A stretch of DNA of 64,000 bases. Source: Pedobacter cryotolerans (GTDB taxonomy: Bacteria > Bacteroidota > Bacteroidia > Sphingobacteriales > Sphingobacteriaceae). The translations under genes were made by a program, and so were the position numbers. Positions 33,563 to 42,834 of the stretch are shown in pieces. Positions within the stretch are counted from its first letter, which is position 1. Each line of letters begins with the position of its first letter. The stretch lies in assembly GCF_005116475.1 (NCBI RefSeq), contig NZ_SWBO01000003.1:248001-312000 (forward strand), written 5' to 3'. Below the pieces are notes generated by a model. It searched no databases. It saw nothing but the letters and a program-made list of their open reading frames with translations, and had not been told where the DNA came from.

Positions 33563-35287
33563 TTATTTACCACCTGTTTTTGCAGCTCCGCTAGCTAGAA
33601 CCTTTAAATTCTCTGTAGCATTTGCGTTAGCAGGATCTAATGCTAAAGTTTTAGAGAAGTATTCTTTAGCTTTTGCGACATCTGTTAAAGCAGCGTACGA
33701 ACCTAAGTTATTGTATGCTTCAATTAAACCAGCTTTAGCACTTGTTTGCTTATCTGGTTTAGTAACAGTAACCAATTGAACATATTGCTCATAAAATGGA
33801 ACTGGCAACCCTTTTAAAGCAGTTTTATTATCAAGATTGTCTAATTGTTTATTTACTCTCGCTCTATCTAAGTAAGCACCTTCATATTCTGGAGCTAATT
33901 TATTTACTCTAGCAAAAGCTGAATCAGCGTCAACCAAAAGTTCTCTTCTTAATGGTCTGTTAGCACTTAAATCTGAAGCATAATTGAAATAGTTAGCTCT
34001 ACCTAAATAATAAAGATTAGTAACCAAACTTGGGCTAGCAGAGTTTGCATTAACTACAGTTTTAAAAACTTCGCTGGCTTTAGTATAATTTTTAGCTCCA
34101 TAATACTTTAATGCCATAGCTGCTAAAGTATCCACTTTTGTTGAGTCTAAACCAACAGCCTTTGTAAGGTTCATTAAAGCTAAACTATCATTACCAGTGT
34201 TTTTTTGAGCAACACCTAAATATAAATAATCTGATCCAACAATACGAGCTGCGTCCTGAGTTCTACCGAATAGCTCATTCATGTATTTTACACCGTTTGC
34301 ATAATCCTTATTCTCAATTGCAGAATAAGCTTGCATACGTTTTACAACAAATGTTTTAGGATTATTTGGATCTGGAGAAGTTAAAGTAGCTACCTCTTGA
34401 CCTAAAGTTGCAAAGTCACCTGCATATACCAAGAATTGCGCATAACGTAAACGTGAATCGAATGATTTATCAGTTAAATCAAGATACTTTTTCATATTAG
34501 TTAAAGCATCCGCTCTTTTTGCAACACCGTTTTTTGGATCTTGATAAGACCATTGCAACAATAATTCAGCATACTCACGGTAAGCAGGGCCATAATTAGG
34601 ATCAGCTTCAATTACTTTTTTAAGCTCTGTTTCTGCTTCAGGGAAAGCGTATGCACTTCTGTACATGCTAGCTATCTGAACATTTGCTCTGTATAATGCT
34701 GCATTAACATCCAAAGCTCTTAAAAACAAAGGATATGCTTCTGTATTTTTCTTTTGCATTGCATAAAAGTCGGCAAGTGCCAAGAAAGTTTCAGGGTCTT
34801 TATCCTTAGAGTCTAATTCATCCGCTTTAGTTAAATTAGGCAAGGCCGAAGTATAATCTGGTTTTTCTTGTGCTAAATAAGCTTTACCAATTTCTAAATA
34901 AGTTTCATAATTTTTTGCTCCGAATGATAAGGCTTTATCAAAATTTGTTTTAGCATTTGTAGCGTTGTTAGACTGCAAATCTGCATGACCTAAACCAACA
35001 TAATTTAATGCATTTTTAGGGTCTGCTGTAGTACCACTAGTAAATGTGGCTCTAGCCGAATCAATCTCGTCTGATAATAAATAAACAGTACCAAGATTAA
35101 AATAATTATCTCCTTCTTTTGCGTTACTTGCAACCAATGTTTTAAGCATTGAAGTAGCCTTTTGATACTGCTCGGCATCTATCGCCTTTTTAGCATCAGC
35201 TAAACTTTGAGCAAATGAGGCAGCACCCATCATTACTAAACCTAAACTTAAGGTTATTGTTTTCTTAATCGTTTTCATCGTCTTCAT
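33563..35287 (-). CDS. Tetratricopeptide repeat protein, exported
   Basis: 574 residues with a signal peptide ending near AASFAQS. It is made of TPR-like helical repeats, clearly seen at about 35-140 (AKEGDNYFNLGTVYLLSDEI, PKNALNYVGLGHADLQ, KNYETYLEIGKAYLAQ), 195-240, 340-400 and 500-560. TPR arrays bind peptides or assemble complexes. It is the last gene of an ExbB/ExbD/TonB operon, so a periplasmic scaffold or cargo role alongside the PstS-like lipoprotein is plausible. No enzyme domain is seen. The start could also be the ATG 9 nt further in. Confidence 0.85.
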   Translation of the reverse strand: MKTMKTIKKTITLSLGLVMMGAASFAQSLADAKKAIDAEQYQKATSMLKTLVASNAKEGDNYFNLGTVYLLSDEIDSARATFTSGTTADPKNALNYVGLGHADLQSNNATNAKTNFDKALSFGAKNYETYLEIGKAYLAQEKPDYTSALPNLTKADELDSKDKDPETFLALADFYAMQKKNTEAYPLFLRALDVNAALYRANVQIASMYRSAYAFPEAETELKKVIEADPNYGPAYREYAELLLQWSYQDPKNGVAKRADALTNMKKYLDLTDKSFDSRLRYAQFLVYAGDFATLGQEVATLTSPDPNNPKTFVVKRMQAYSAIENKDYANGVKYMNELFGRTQDAARIVGSDYLYLGVAQKNTGNDSLALMNLTKAVGLDSTKVDTLAAMALKYYGAKNYTKASEVFKTVVNANSASPSLVTNLYYLGRANYFNYASDLSANRPLRRELLVDADSAFARVNKLAPEYEGAYLDRARVNKQLDNLDNKTALKGLPVPFYEQYVQLVTVTKPDKQTSAKAGLIEAYNNLGSYAALTDVAKAKEYFSKTLALDPANANATENLKVLASGAAKTGGK

Positions 35288-35373
35288 TTGTTTTAATTGA
35301 AAATAACTTTTCCTGTGCTTGTTCTTTGGTTCTGCATCAGCAATGTTCTTCTTCCTAGTTGAAATGTTAATTT

Positions 35374-36279
35374 TTAATTCGTTTCTTTTAAATTAAAGTC
35401 TCTTGATACTACCTTATGAGGACCTAGTCCTGATTTAAGTACAATTAACTGACCACGCGGGCTACTTAACCAATTTGCAAATCCTGTGCCTAAACCATTA
35501 CTACCTGATGCATTTATGATATAAACATTACGTAGGAACGGATAAATGCCATTTATGAGGTTATCTTGCAATGGTTTATAATATTCATCATCCCCACTTT
35601 TACCTTTGGCGCCTTTCACTCCCATCATTTTTACTTTCGTTAAATAAGACAGAATGTCACTATTGTTCTGTAATAACCAATTTACACCAACAACTCCAAT
35701 GTAATCTTTGTTCTCAGCAACAAATTTGATAACGTCATTATTGTTGTTTAAAGTATAAACTCCAGTTTTAGGTAGTGTTTTTACTTTTGCCGAATCTAAG
35801 AAATATCTTACAGTACTGGAATAGGCATTATCAAAAACTAATTTTTTATTACCAGATGATGTACCTTTCATGATATTAAATACTTCGTCAACAGTGATAT
35901 TACTATCAATATTAGCAGAATTGGTAATTAAAGCAATACCATCAACTGCAAATCTATCTACATAAATTGGTGTTTGTCTTTGTTTGTAGTAGTTTTCTTC
36001 TTCAGGCTTAAGCATTCTAGAAAGAACAATTAGCTTCACTTTGCCATTTAAAAAAGTAGGTAAAATTTTATTTTCGTTACCTAAAATAGTTTTAACCTTA
36101 GCATCAGGGTAATCACCTTTAAAAACTTCAATTTGGTCATCGAGTATACGAGCAAAAGACTCGTCTACTAATAGTTCTGCAGTACCAGCTGTTCTTGTTT
36201 GTGCGGTATCTTCTGTTTTAACTTTTCTTTTGCAAGAAATTAAAACGCATAAAACCAATATCAGTGTAATGTATCTCAT
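35374..36279 (-). CDS. PstS-like substrate-binding lipoprotein
   Basis: 301 residues. Lipoprotein signal (ILVLCVLISCKRK, Cys about 16). The body is a type II periplasmic-binding fold of the phosphate-binding PstS kind: LLVDESFARILDDQIEVF near residue 37, LIVLSRMLKPEEENYY near 83, DGIALITNSANIDSNITVDEVFNIMKG near 113, YIGVVGVNWLL near 193, and YPFLRNVYIINA near 245. No pst permease genes are nearby. It lies inside the TonB/ExbBD operon with a TPR gene downstream, a combination seen in other Bacteroidota. Phosphate as ligand is not established. Confidence 0.82.
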   Translation of the reverse strand: MRYITLILVLCVLISCKRKVKTEDTAQTRTAGTAELLVDESFARILDDQIEVFKGDYPDAKVKTILGNENKILPTFLNGKVKLIVLSRMLKPEEENYYKQRQTPIYVDRFAVDGIALITNSANIDSNITVDEVFNIMKGTSSGNKKLVFDNAYSSTVRYFLDSAKVKTLPKTGVYTLNNNNDVIKFVAENKDYIGVVGVNWLLQNNSDILSYLTKVKMMGVKGAKGKSGDDEYYKPLQDNLINGIYPFLRNVYIINASGSNGLGTGFANWLSSPRGQLIVLKSGLGPHKVVSRDFNLKETN

Positions 36280-36283
36280 TGTA

Positions 36284-36520
36284 CTATGTATCTTTTTGAT
36301 TCATTATTCTACCAAATCTAATTGCCGAATAAACTACAAGCACTATGGCAAAAGCAATCCTGTATTTCGTCGGAAATTTATCCTGGTCTAAATTTAGCAT
36401 ATCACTAAAGAACACCAATATGATTCCTATTGTTAAAAAAATCAAAATCATGAAAAGCCCTAAAATAAACAGAAATCGCTGTTGAGGCGATTTCTGTTTA
36501 AATTGATTCAAACTAAACAT
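36284..36520 (-). CDS. Small two-helix membrane protein, function unknown
   Basis: 78 residues. Two hydrophobic segments, LFILGLFMILIFLTIGIILVFF (about 17-38) and YRIAFAIVLVVYSAIRFG (about 53-70), flank a short acidic loop (DMLNLDQDKFPT). The N-terminus is positively charged. It lies 7 nt after the TonB gene and 4 nt before the PstS-like gene, so it is translated as part of this operon. I do not recognise a family. Its position suggests an accessory of the TonB/ExbBD complex, but that is inference. Confidence 0.7.
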   Translation of the reverse strand: MFSLNQFKQKSPQQRFLFILGLFMILIFLTIGIILVFFSDMLNLDQDKFPTKYRIAFAIVLVVYSAIRFGRIMNQKDT

Positions 36521-36527
36521 CTATGTG

Positions 36528-37349
36528 TTATTGTTGTAAGTTGAATTTAATTGGAATGTTGTATTTCACACGTACTGGTTTACCATTTTGCATCCCAGGA
36601 TTCCATCTTTTACTTAATCTTAATACCCTTAAAGCTTCTTCATCAGTACCATAACCAAGTTTTCTATCAACTTTAGCATCGGTAATTGAGCCATCTTTCT
36701 CAACTGTGAAAGATACGAAAACGTTACCAGAGATATTGTTTTCAGCTGCCATTGGCGGATATTTGATATTCTTACCTAAGTATTCGTAGAATTTTTCCAT
36801 ACCTCCTGGGTAATTTGGTGGATTTTCCATACTTACGAAGTTATATACCGTATTATCCTCAACAATTTGAGCTTGTTTTGGTCCTTCACCTGCTGCTGCA
36901 ATCTGAACGATATCAGCTGTAGGGTCACCTTCAATTGTTTTCTGACCAGGGTCTGCCTTTTTCAAATCTTCAGTTTTTGGTGGTTCTTCATCACGAACCT
37001 CATTATCTGGTTTTACGATTGGAGGAGGGAATTTAATCTGATCCTGTTTTGGAGGTGGTGGCTCTACTGGTGGTGGAGTTTTAACCTCTGGGTTAATTGG
37101 TGGGGGCGATTGCATTACAACCTCCACCATTTTTTCTGGTGGAGGCTCTGGCAACATACCTGAGATTAGGGCATAAATTTTTGGAGCCATAAAAATCAGG
37201 ATAAATACTATCGATGTAAAAAACAGCGATTTGGTAGTATTTGAACCATTATTTTGGCGAAGAACATAAGCACCATATTCCTTGTTCTTCTTAGCAAAAA
37301 CAACATCAAGCCATTCTCTTTTTAATAAATCTATCTTAGATCCAAACAT
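36528..37349 (-). CDS. tonB: TonB energy transducer
   Basis: 273 residues. Cytosolic N-terminus with KKNEYGAYVLRQNNG, a TM helix at about 40-62 (SLFFTSIVFILIFMAPKIYALI), then a long Pro-rich spacer (about 70-125) that spans the periplasm. The C-terminal TonB domain (about 190-273) has YPPMAAENNISGNVFVSF, DGSITDAKVDRKLGYGTD and RWNPGMQNGKPVRVKYNIPI. It transfers proton-motive energy to outer-membrane receptors such as those at 8262 and 61742. It is 30 nt after the ExbD gene. Confidence 0.94.
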   Translation of the reverse strand: MFGSKIDLLKREWLDVVFAKKNKEYGAYVLRQNNGSNTTKSLFFTSIVFILIFMAPKIYALISGMLPEPPPEKMVEVVMQSPPPINPEVKTPPPVEPPPPKQDQIKFPPPIVKPDNEVRDEEPPKTEDLKKADPGQKTIEGDPTADIVQIAAAGEGPKQAQIVEDNTVYNFVSMENPPNYPGGMEKFYEYLGKNIKYPPMAAENNISGNVFVSFTVEKDGSITDAKVDRKLGYGTDEEALRVLRLSKRWNPGMQNGKPVRVKYNIPIKFNLQQ

Positions 37350-37379
37350 TGCTTTGTTATTTAAATTTGTTAATACTCA

Positions 37380-37925
37380 TTAGTAAATTCCACCCAATTT
37401 CATAGCTTGAATTTCACTATCTAATAAGTGACTTGGATCATCATCAATTGCCGGAGCACTAATGTTAGTTTTAGTAATGTTTAACTCATCCATCACATCT
37501 ACAAAGTTTTTATAAGTAGATCCTTTAGCTGGTTTAATAATTACAATGATATCCTTACCACCGAATGTATCTTTTACTAATTGTTTATTCTTTAATAATG
37601 AAGTTCTCAAATCTCTAAACCCTTCTATTGTAGGAGTAGATTTTCCAGCTTCGCCCATGTACCAAGCTACTTTATTGTCTTTACCTAACAAAATAGTCAT
37701 CGTTTGTGAAGCTCTTAATTCGAGTTTATTTTCATCTTTAGCATCCTTATCTGGTTTTGCAATATCCATTGCAAGTGGTTTAGATAAAGACGTTGTTAGC
37801 ATAAAGAAAGTGATCAATAAGAAAGCCAAATCAACCATTGCGGTTAAATCTACTTTCGTAGACTGCTTTTTACTTCTTACTTTTTTTCCTTTGTCTCCGC
37901 CTCCGGAGGTATCTAATTCTGCCAT
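37380..37925 (-). CDS. exbD: ExbD/TolR biopolymer transport protein, copy 2
   Basis: 181 residues. Short cytosolic start, one TM helix at about 27-46 (TAMVDLAFLLITFFMLTTSL) with the conserved Asp near residue 31 that takes part in proton flow, then a periplasmic domain. ExbD works with ExbB and TonB. It lies 10 nt after the other ExbD gene. The two ExbDs are clearly different, for example in the length of the periplasmic domain, so they may form mixed dimers or serve different partners. Confidence 0.93.
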   Translation of the reverse strand: MAELDTSGGGDKGKKVRSKKQSTKVDLTAMVDLAFLLITFFMLTTSLSKPLAMDIAKPDKDAKDENKLELRASQTMTILLGKDNKVAWYMGEAGKSTPTIEGFRDLRTSLLKNKQLVKDTFGGKDIIVIIKPAKGSTYKNFVDVMDELNITKTNISAPAIDDDPSHLLDSEIQAMKLGGIY

Positions 37926-37935
37926 GGCTTATCTT

Positions 37936-38556
37936 TTATTTAGCAGCACCTTTGGCTGACGTGATTAAACTAAATTTGTTAATTTTTTGCTTTTGTAGCA
38001 CATCAACAATTTTCCTAACAGTTTCGTACTCTTCATCTGCGTCACCTTTAATACTGATACGCATATCAACTTGGTGTAAATCTGCAGTGGCATAACGAGC
38101 TTGCTCAATCCATTTGAACAATTGGTTGTTGACGGTACTGTCTACGGGTATACCGTTAAATTGTGCTTCAAACTTAGTACGGTCTTCAGCAGACATGTTA
38201 ATGTACTGTTTTAAGTTTTCAATTGGCACAGTAACAACTGGCATAATCATAAAACGTTTTTTCTCTAAATCGTTAAAGGTTAGGCTATATTGCTCTGCCA
38301 TTTTCTCTAAGGTCAATTTTTTTACATCTTGACCAATAATCTCCATGAATACTTTTCCTTTTCCGATAGACAAGATCGAGATATCTTTATCTGGAACTTT
38401 AAATGTTACCGAAGATGCAGGAATTTTAATATCAAGAGGATCTGGTTGACGTGCAGTTGCTGTTAAGATAAAGAATGTTAACAACAAGAAAGACACATCA
38501 CACATCGCCGTCATATCAATCGCCGTACTCTTTCTTTGAACTTTTGCTCTTGGCAT
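37936..38556 (-). CDS. exbD: ExbD/TolR biopolymer transport protein, copy 1
   Basis: 206 residues. Starts MPRAKVQRKSTAIDMTAMCD, with the TM helix at about 16-36 (TAMCDVSFLLLTFFILTATA) and its key Asp near residue 20. The periplasmic domain is longer than in copy 2 and ends with VDMRISIKGDADEEYETVRKIVDVLQKQKINKF, a TolR-like fold. It is between ExbB and the second ExbD in the operon. Confidence 0.93.
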   Translation of the reverse strand: MPRAKVQRKSTAIDMTAMCDVSFLLLTFFILTATARQPDPLDIKIPASSVTFKVPDKDISILSIGKGKVFMEIIGQDVKKLTLEKMAEQYSLTFNDLEKKRFMIMPVVTVPIENLKQYINMSAEDRTKFEAQFNGIPVDSTVNNQLFKWIEQARYATADLHQVDMRISIKGDADEEYETVRKIVDVLQKQKINKFSLITSAKGAAK

Positions 38557-38640
38557 AATCTAAAAATTATAATATTTTAATTAATGATGTTAATTTTTCC
38601 GGTTTTCCATAAAGCCGGTAAAAAAAAATTAAAATAATTT

Positions 38641-39474
38641 TTATTTATGTGTACTTGCATAAGTTTGGATGATACTGAAACCAGCTTCATCAATAGCGTA
38701 AGTTAACTTATCAATTTTAGAAGTTAATACGTTATACATGATAATTGCTAATGTAGAAGTACCGATACCAGTTGCAGTACACATTAACGCTTCAGAAATA
38801 CCTACCGCTAATGCTGCTTGATCTGGAGCACCAGAGTTAGCTAAACCAGCGAAGGCCTTGATCATACCTGTTACTGTACCTAATAAACCTGTTAATGTAC
38901 CAATTGATACTAATGTTGCAATTACAGTTAAGTTTTGCTCTAACATTGGCATTTCTAAAGTTGTAGCTTCTTCAATATCTTTTTGGATAGCTAAACATTT
39001 TTGATCAGTATCCATGTTAGTTTCAACTTCCATCTCTCTGTATTTTTTCAAACCAGATTTGATTACGTTAGCTACAGAACCTTCTTGTTTATCGCATTCT
39101 GCAGTTGCAGCTTCGATGTTGTTTGTGTTTAAGAAACCTTGGATTTTTTTGATGAAAGTATCTAACCCGCCTTTACCTGTTGCTTTACCAATTACAATTA
39201 AACGCTCTACAGAGAAAACGATTACCATTAAAAGTAAACCAATCAATATCGCTACAATTGGACCACCTTTGTAAGCCATACCTGCGTAGTTACCTTGTTT
39301 AGGAAGATTTTCTTTGTTGTTATCAATAAAGTTGCTTGCATCTCCTAATAAAAAGATGAAAATACATACTCCAATAGCTATACAGATAGGAATAACTAAT
39401 GTAGCGAATAAATTTGAAGCTGATGATGAAGAGCTTTCTTTTTTAACTGTTGTTGGTTTTGGTGCGTTTGCCAT
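38641..39474 (-). CDS. exbB: ExbB/TolQ/MotA-type proton channel
   Basis: 277 residues, three helices: about 22-46 (LFATLVIPICIAIGVCIFIFLLG), 74-95 (GPIVAILIGLLLMVIVFSVERLI), and a C-terminal pair about 180-255 (LTVIATLVSIGTLTGLLGTVTGMIKAF, then ALMCTATGIGTSTLAIIMY) with the usual Thr residues. It forms the pentameric proton channel around ExbD. First gene of the operon. An A-rich, possibly degenerate start region lies upstream, with a -7-like element about 110 nt away. Confidence 0.94.
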   Translation of the reverse strand: MANAPKPTTVKKESSSSSASNLFATLVIPICIAIGVCIFIFLLGDASNFIDNNKENLPKQGNYAGMAYKGGPIVAILIGLLLMVIVFSVERLIVIGKATGKGGLDTFIKKIQGFLNTNNIEAATAECDKQEGSVANVIKSGLKKYREMEVETNMDTDQKCLAIQKDIEEATTLEMPMLEQNLTVIATLVSIGTLTGLLGTVTGMIKAFAGLANSGAPDQAALAVGISEALMCTATGIGTSTLAIIMYNVLTSKIDKLTYAIDEAGFSIIQTYASTHK

Positions 39475-39767
39475 TTTTTTTTAGTTTTTAGTTTTAGTAC
39501 TTGTTTTTAAACTTTAGATAAAATTAGTTAAAATATTTAATAGTATTACACACAACGTTTCTTCAAACTAAATGTTGCGTTAACAAATTTATAAATTGAT
39601 TTTAAATTATACATTAAATAATCGTTACTCAATTAATTCGTTACGTTAAACACAATGTTTGTTGCATTTGGTATATAACTAAAAAAAGATTGTCTACTCT
39701 TTAGACAATCTTCCACAATTAAAACTAAAAAATTAATTAAAAGCAAATTTTAAGCAAAAAAAATACG
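39475..39767. other. Intergenic region between pckA and exbB
   Basis: 293 nt of AT-rich DNA. It holds the pckA terminator at 39681-39711. A perfect minus-strand TAAATTTG at 39584-39591 is a possible -7 element for the exb operon, which would give a leader of about 105 nt; no matching -33 box was seen. No coding frame. Confidence 0.45.
39681..39711 (-). terminator. Terminator of pckA
   Basis: AGATTGTCT (39687-39695) and AGACAATCT (39703-39711) pair perfectly with a 7-nt loop. On the minus strand the stem is followed by seven T residues, about 60 nt after the pckA stop codon. Confidence 0.85.
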
Positions 39768-41372
39768 TTAAATCGCATTTTCTACAACTTTTGGTAGTGC
39801 TTTAAGGATTTCTGCATCTGCTATGTCTTCAAATTGCTTAAAATTATTAATAAATGCATTCGCTAATTCATTTGCTTTTTGATCATAATTATTTTGATCT
39901 GCCCAAGTATTACGAGGATTTAAAATAGCTGATGGCACATTATCGCATTCAATCGGCATTAATAATCCGAACACGGGATGCTCAACAAAATTTTGTTTCG
40001 CTAAACTCCCATCTAAAGCGGCGGTAATCATTGCTCTGGTATAACTCAATTTCATTCTTGAACCAACTCCATAAGGGCCTCCACTCCACCCTGTGTTTAC
40101 CAACCAAACATTTACATTATTTTTCTCCATCTTTTCTCCCAATAATTTGGCATACTTAGCAGGATGCAAGGGTAAAAATGCTTTACCAAAACAAGCAGAA
40201 AAAGTTAACTGAGGCTCTGTTACACCAGCTTCGGTACCTGCAACTTTAGCGGTATAGCCAGAAATAAAATGAAACATAGCCTGACTTGGAGTTAATTTAG
40301 CTATTGGAGGCAGTACTCCAAACGCATCAGCGGTTAAGAAAAAGATGTTTTTTGGCCCATCAGCAACTGATGGCTCTAAGGCATTAGCTATATAATTAAT
40401 AGGATAAGCAACTCTGGTATTTTCAGTTTTATCGATATTAGAAAAATCTACGTTTCGTGTACCAAAAAAATAATTGGTGTTTTCTAATAACGATCCAAAT
40501 TTTATAGCGTCAAAAATTTGTGGTTCTTTTTCAGCAGTCAGATCAACGCATTTTGCATAACATCCGCCCTCGAAGTTAAAAACAGAATTTTCACTCCAGC
40601 CATGCTCATCATCACCAATTAAAGCTCTTTTTGGATCGGCAGACAAAGTTGTTTTTCCAGTACCTGATAGACCAAAAAAGATGGCGGTATCTCCATCAAC
40701 TCCTACATTTGCAGAGCAATGCATTGAAAGGGTGTTCTTTTGTTCGGGCAAAATGAAATTTAAAACCGAGAAAATTCCCTTTTTTATTTCCCCAGTGTAG
40801 GCCGTTCCGCCAATCAAAATCATTTTTTTAGAGAAATTGATAATGGAAAAATTTGCTTGACGAGTGCCATCAATAGCAGGATCTGCCAAAAAAGATGGCG
40901 CAGCAATAATTGTCCACTCTGGTTGCTCTGGTAACTCATCATCCTTAAACCTTAAAAATAAATTGTTTGCAAAAAGGTTTTGAAATGCATGTTCGGTTAC
41001 AACCCTAATTGAAGTTTTATAATTTTCATCCGCACAAGCATAGGCATCGCGAACGTAAATTTGTTTTGTATTTAAGTGAGCTGTTATTTTTTCGAATAAT
41101 GCATTAAAATGTGCTGGAGTTATTTTAATGTTGATATCGCCCCACCAAACTGCATTTTCTGTAACTTCATCGCAAACGATAAATCGATCTTTTGGCGAAC
41201 GACCGGTAAATTTACCTGTATCAACAGCCAACGCTCCACTATCTGCCAAAGTTCCTTCGCCATTTTTTAAGGCTTCTTCAACTAATTCAGGTACACTAAG
41301 TTGGTACTTAACTGTTTTAGCGCTCAAATTTAAGTAACTTAAATTTGGTTGCTTTACATTCATACTGCTCAT
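39768..41372 (-). CDS. pckA: Phosphoenolpyruvate carboxykinase (ATP)
   Basis: 534 residues, full length. It makes PEP from oxaloacetate and ATP, the first committed step of gluconeogenesis. Motifs: TGKFTGRSPKDRFIV near residue 50; GLSGTGKTTLSADPKRALIGDDEHGW (about 235-260), containing the P-loop and metal site; FNFEGGCYAK; and NTGWSGGPYGVGSRM near 425. Starts MSSMNVKQ; the second Met at 41363 is also possible. A -7 element lies 20 nt upstream. Confidence 0.97.
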   Translation of the reverse strand: MSSMNVKQPNLSYLNLSAKTVKYQLSVPELVEEALKNGEGTLADSGALAVDTGKFTGRSPKDRFIVCDEVTENAVWWGDINIKITPAHFNALFEKITAHLNTKQIYVRDAYACADENYKTSIRVVTEHAFQNLFANNLFLRFKDDELPEQPEWTIIAAPSFLADPAIDGTRQANFSIINFSKKMILIGGTAYTGEIKKGIFSVLNFILPEQKNTLSMHCSANVGVDGDTAIFFGLSGTGKTTLSADPKRALIGDDEHGWSENSVFNFEGGCYAKCVDLTAEKEPQIFDAIKFGSLLENTNYFFGTRNVDFSNIDKTENTRVAYPINYIANALEPSVADGPKNIFFLTADAFGVLPPIAKLTPSQAMFHFISGYTAKVAGTEAGVTEPQLTFSACFGKAFLPLHPAKYAKLLGEKMEKNNVNVWLVNTGWSGGPYGVGSRMKLSYTRAMITAALDGSLAKQNFVEHPVFGLLMPIECDNVPSAILNPRNTWADQNNYDQKANELANAFINNFKQFEDIADAEILKALPKVVENAI

Positions 41373-41392
41373 ATATTTGGTTTATTATGCTG

Positions 41393-41400
41393 CAAAGCTA
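41393..41400 (-). promoter_or_regulatory. Promoter -7 element TAGCTTTG for pckA
   Basis: Perfect TAnnTTTG on the minus strand, 20 nt before the pckA ATG. The nearest TTTG upstream is at 14-nt spacing, shorter than usual. Confidence 0.5.
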
Positions 41401-41505
41401 AGCAGATATTAACGCAAAAAACATGATTTTTAAGGAAAAATTTTACTTATTGTGGCAAATACACTAACATATAATTAATTGATTTACAATTTGTTAACAT
41501 ACTAA

Positions 41506-41862
41506 TTAGCCTCCAGATTTTTTAACTTTGAAGCCTTCTTTTTGTAAAATTAAAATCACCTTATCTCTAAAATCACCTTGGATTAAAATCTCATTATCTT
41601 TAGCTGCGCCACCAACACCACATTTTGTTTTAAGCATTTTGGCCAATGTTTGCAAATCATCGTCACTACCCCTAAAACCTGTTATTAAAGTAACTGCTTT
41701 ACCACCTCGGTTCTTTCTATCAAGCGTTACACGTAAATCCTGCTGGTTATTTGGTAATTTCTCTTCGTTAGATAGTGTATCATCTTCATATTCGAAAGTT
41801 GGATCTGTAGAATACATTATTCCACCAAAATCATTTAAAACTTTTTTCTTAGGGCTTTTCAT
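41506..41862 (-). CDS. SUI1/eIF1-like translation factor
   Basis: 118 residues from the ATG at 41862; a GTG one codon upstream (41865) is possible. The C-terminal 75 residues are an SUI1 domain: LRVTLDRKNRGGKAVTLITGFRG, LQTLAKMLKTKCGVGGAAKDNEILIQGDFRDKVILIL. This is the YciH family, related to eukaryotic eIF1, which influences start-codon fidelity in archaea and eukaryotes; its bacterial role is unclear. It begins 15 nt after the lipid kinase gene in the same direction, so the two are probably co-transcribed. Confidence 0.93.
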   Translation of the reverse strand: MKSPKKKVLNDFGGIMYSTDPTFEYEDDTLSNEEKLPNNQQDLRVTLDRKNRGGKAVTLITGFRGSDDDLQTLAKMLKTKCGVGGAAKDNEILIQGDFRDKVILILQKEGFKVKKSGG

Positions 41863-41877
41863 CACATTTACAAATTT

Positions 41878-42756
41878 CTACTTTATAATAACTGTTAAAG
41901 CTGCAGGCAGCACTTCAATATCAATTTTTTCTCCCATAATAAAAGGCTCACCATCAAGGTGGATGGAATCTTCTGCTATTCGGGTAATTTTAATTTTTTT
42001 ACCTCTGATAATTTCTACCATATCATGCTGATCTGTAGTTTTACGAATCATTTGGTAAGCCAAAATAGGCAACTTATACAATGGAAAAGGTTTAACGATA
42101 CACAAATCTAATAATCCATCTGTTAAAGAAGACTTTGGTGAGATGTGCACATTATTACCGTATTGAGATGAGTTAGCTATACTAATTACGTATGCTTTTC
42201 TTTCTAAATGCTTGCCATCAATTTCAATTTGATAGTTTTGAGGCTCATACGAATTCATCTCTTTTAAAAACATCTCGATATAACCTTTTAAACCCCTACC
42301 CTTTTTGCCAGCAAAAACAGAACTGACGTGTGCATCAAAGCCCATGCCCGCCATGTTAAAAAAATAACGGTTATTTAATTTTGCAGCATCTATTACCTGC
42401 GAATTAAAAGCGTTGATAACTTGGATGGCTTTTTTGGTATCCATAGGTATTTTAAGAAACCGTGCCAAACCATTTCCCGAGCCAAAAGGAATGATGCCAA
42501 GTGTTTTGTTTAACTTCATAACAATTGGCGCCACTTCGTTTACCGTTCCATCTCCACCAACCGCAACAATGATATCAAAATTTTTATTTGCAGCTTCTTC
42601 GGCAATTTCTGATGCATGCCCAATGTATTCAGTAAAACTGAAATTTGCGTTAAATTTATGTTTATCGAGGTATGAATCTATAATTGAAGGTAATTTATAC
42701 TTGTCTTTACCACCAGAAATAGGATTAATTATAAATAAAATGTTTGCCTTTAACAA
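41878..42756 (-). CDS. Diacylglycerol/lipid kinase, YegS-DagK family
   Basis: 292 residues. FIINPISGGKDK (about 6-17), VAVGGDGTVNEVAPIVM (about 66-82) and GIIPFGSGNGLARFL (about 90-104) are the nucleotide-binding signatures. GMGFDAHVSSVF near 138 and the C-terminal DGEPFIMGEKIDIEV complete the catalytic domain. It phosphorylates a lipid such as diacylglycerol or a sphingoid base; which one is not visible. The only start consistent with the NPISGG motif is TTG at 42756, with no upstream in-frame ATG. It is divergent from metK. Confidence 0.92.
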   Translation of the reverse strand: MLKANILFIINPISGGKDKYKLPSIIDSYLDKHKFNANFSFTEYIGHASEIAEEAANKNFDIIVAVGGDGTVNEVAPIVMKLNKTLGIIPFGSGNGLARFLKIPMDTKKAIQVINAFNSQVIDAAKLNNRYFFNMAGMGFDAHVSSVFAGKKGRGLKGYIEMFLKEMNSYEPQNYQIEIDGKHLERKAYVISIANSSQYGNNVHISPKSSLTDGLLDLCIVKPFPLYKLPILAYQMIRKTTDQHDMVEIIRGKKIKITRIAEDSIHLDGEPFIMGEKIDIEVLPAALTVIIK

Positions 42757-42795
42757 TTTGCAGTGATTTAGGAGTTCACAAAATAATCGATATTT

Positions 42796-42827
42796 TTTGA
42801 CTATTAATAATATATATAGTAATTTTG
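42796..42827 (+). promoter_or_regulatory. metK promoter (-33 TTTG, 20 nt, -7 TAATTTTG)
   Basis: TTTG at 42796-42799 and TAATTTTG at 42820-42827 with 20 nt between them, both perfect. Predicted start of transcription is near 42832-42834, directly before the first stem of the riboswitch-like leader. Confidence 0.8.
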
Positions 42828-42834
42828 CAGCGTT

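Noticed and set aside
37546-37959. 137-codon open frame on the plus strand
   Set aside because: Antisense to ExbD, whose TM helix and operon position are clear. The frame has no independent support.
41528-42031. 167-codon open frame on the plus strand
   Set aside because: Antisense to the SUI1-like gene and the end of the lipid kinase gene. No domain, no promoter and an atypical composition.
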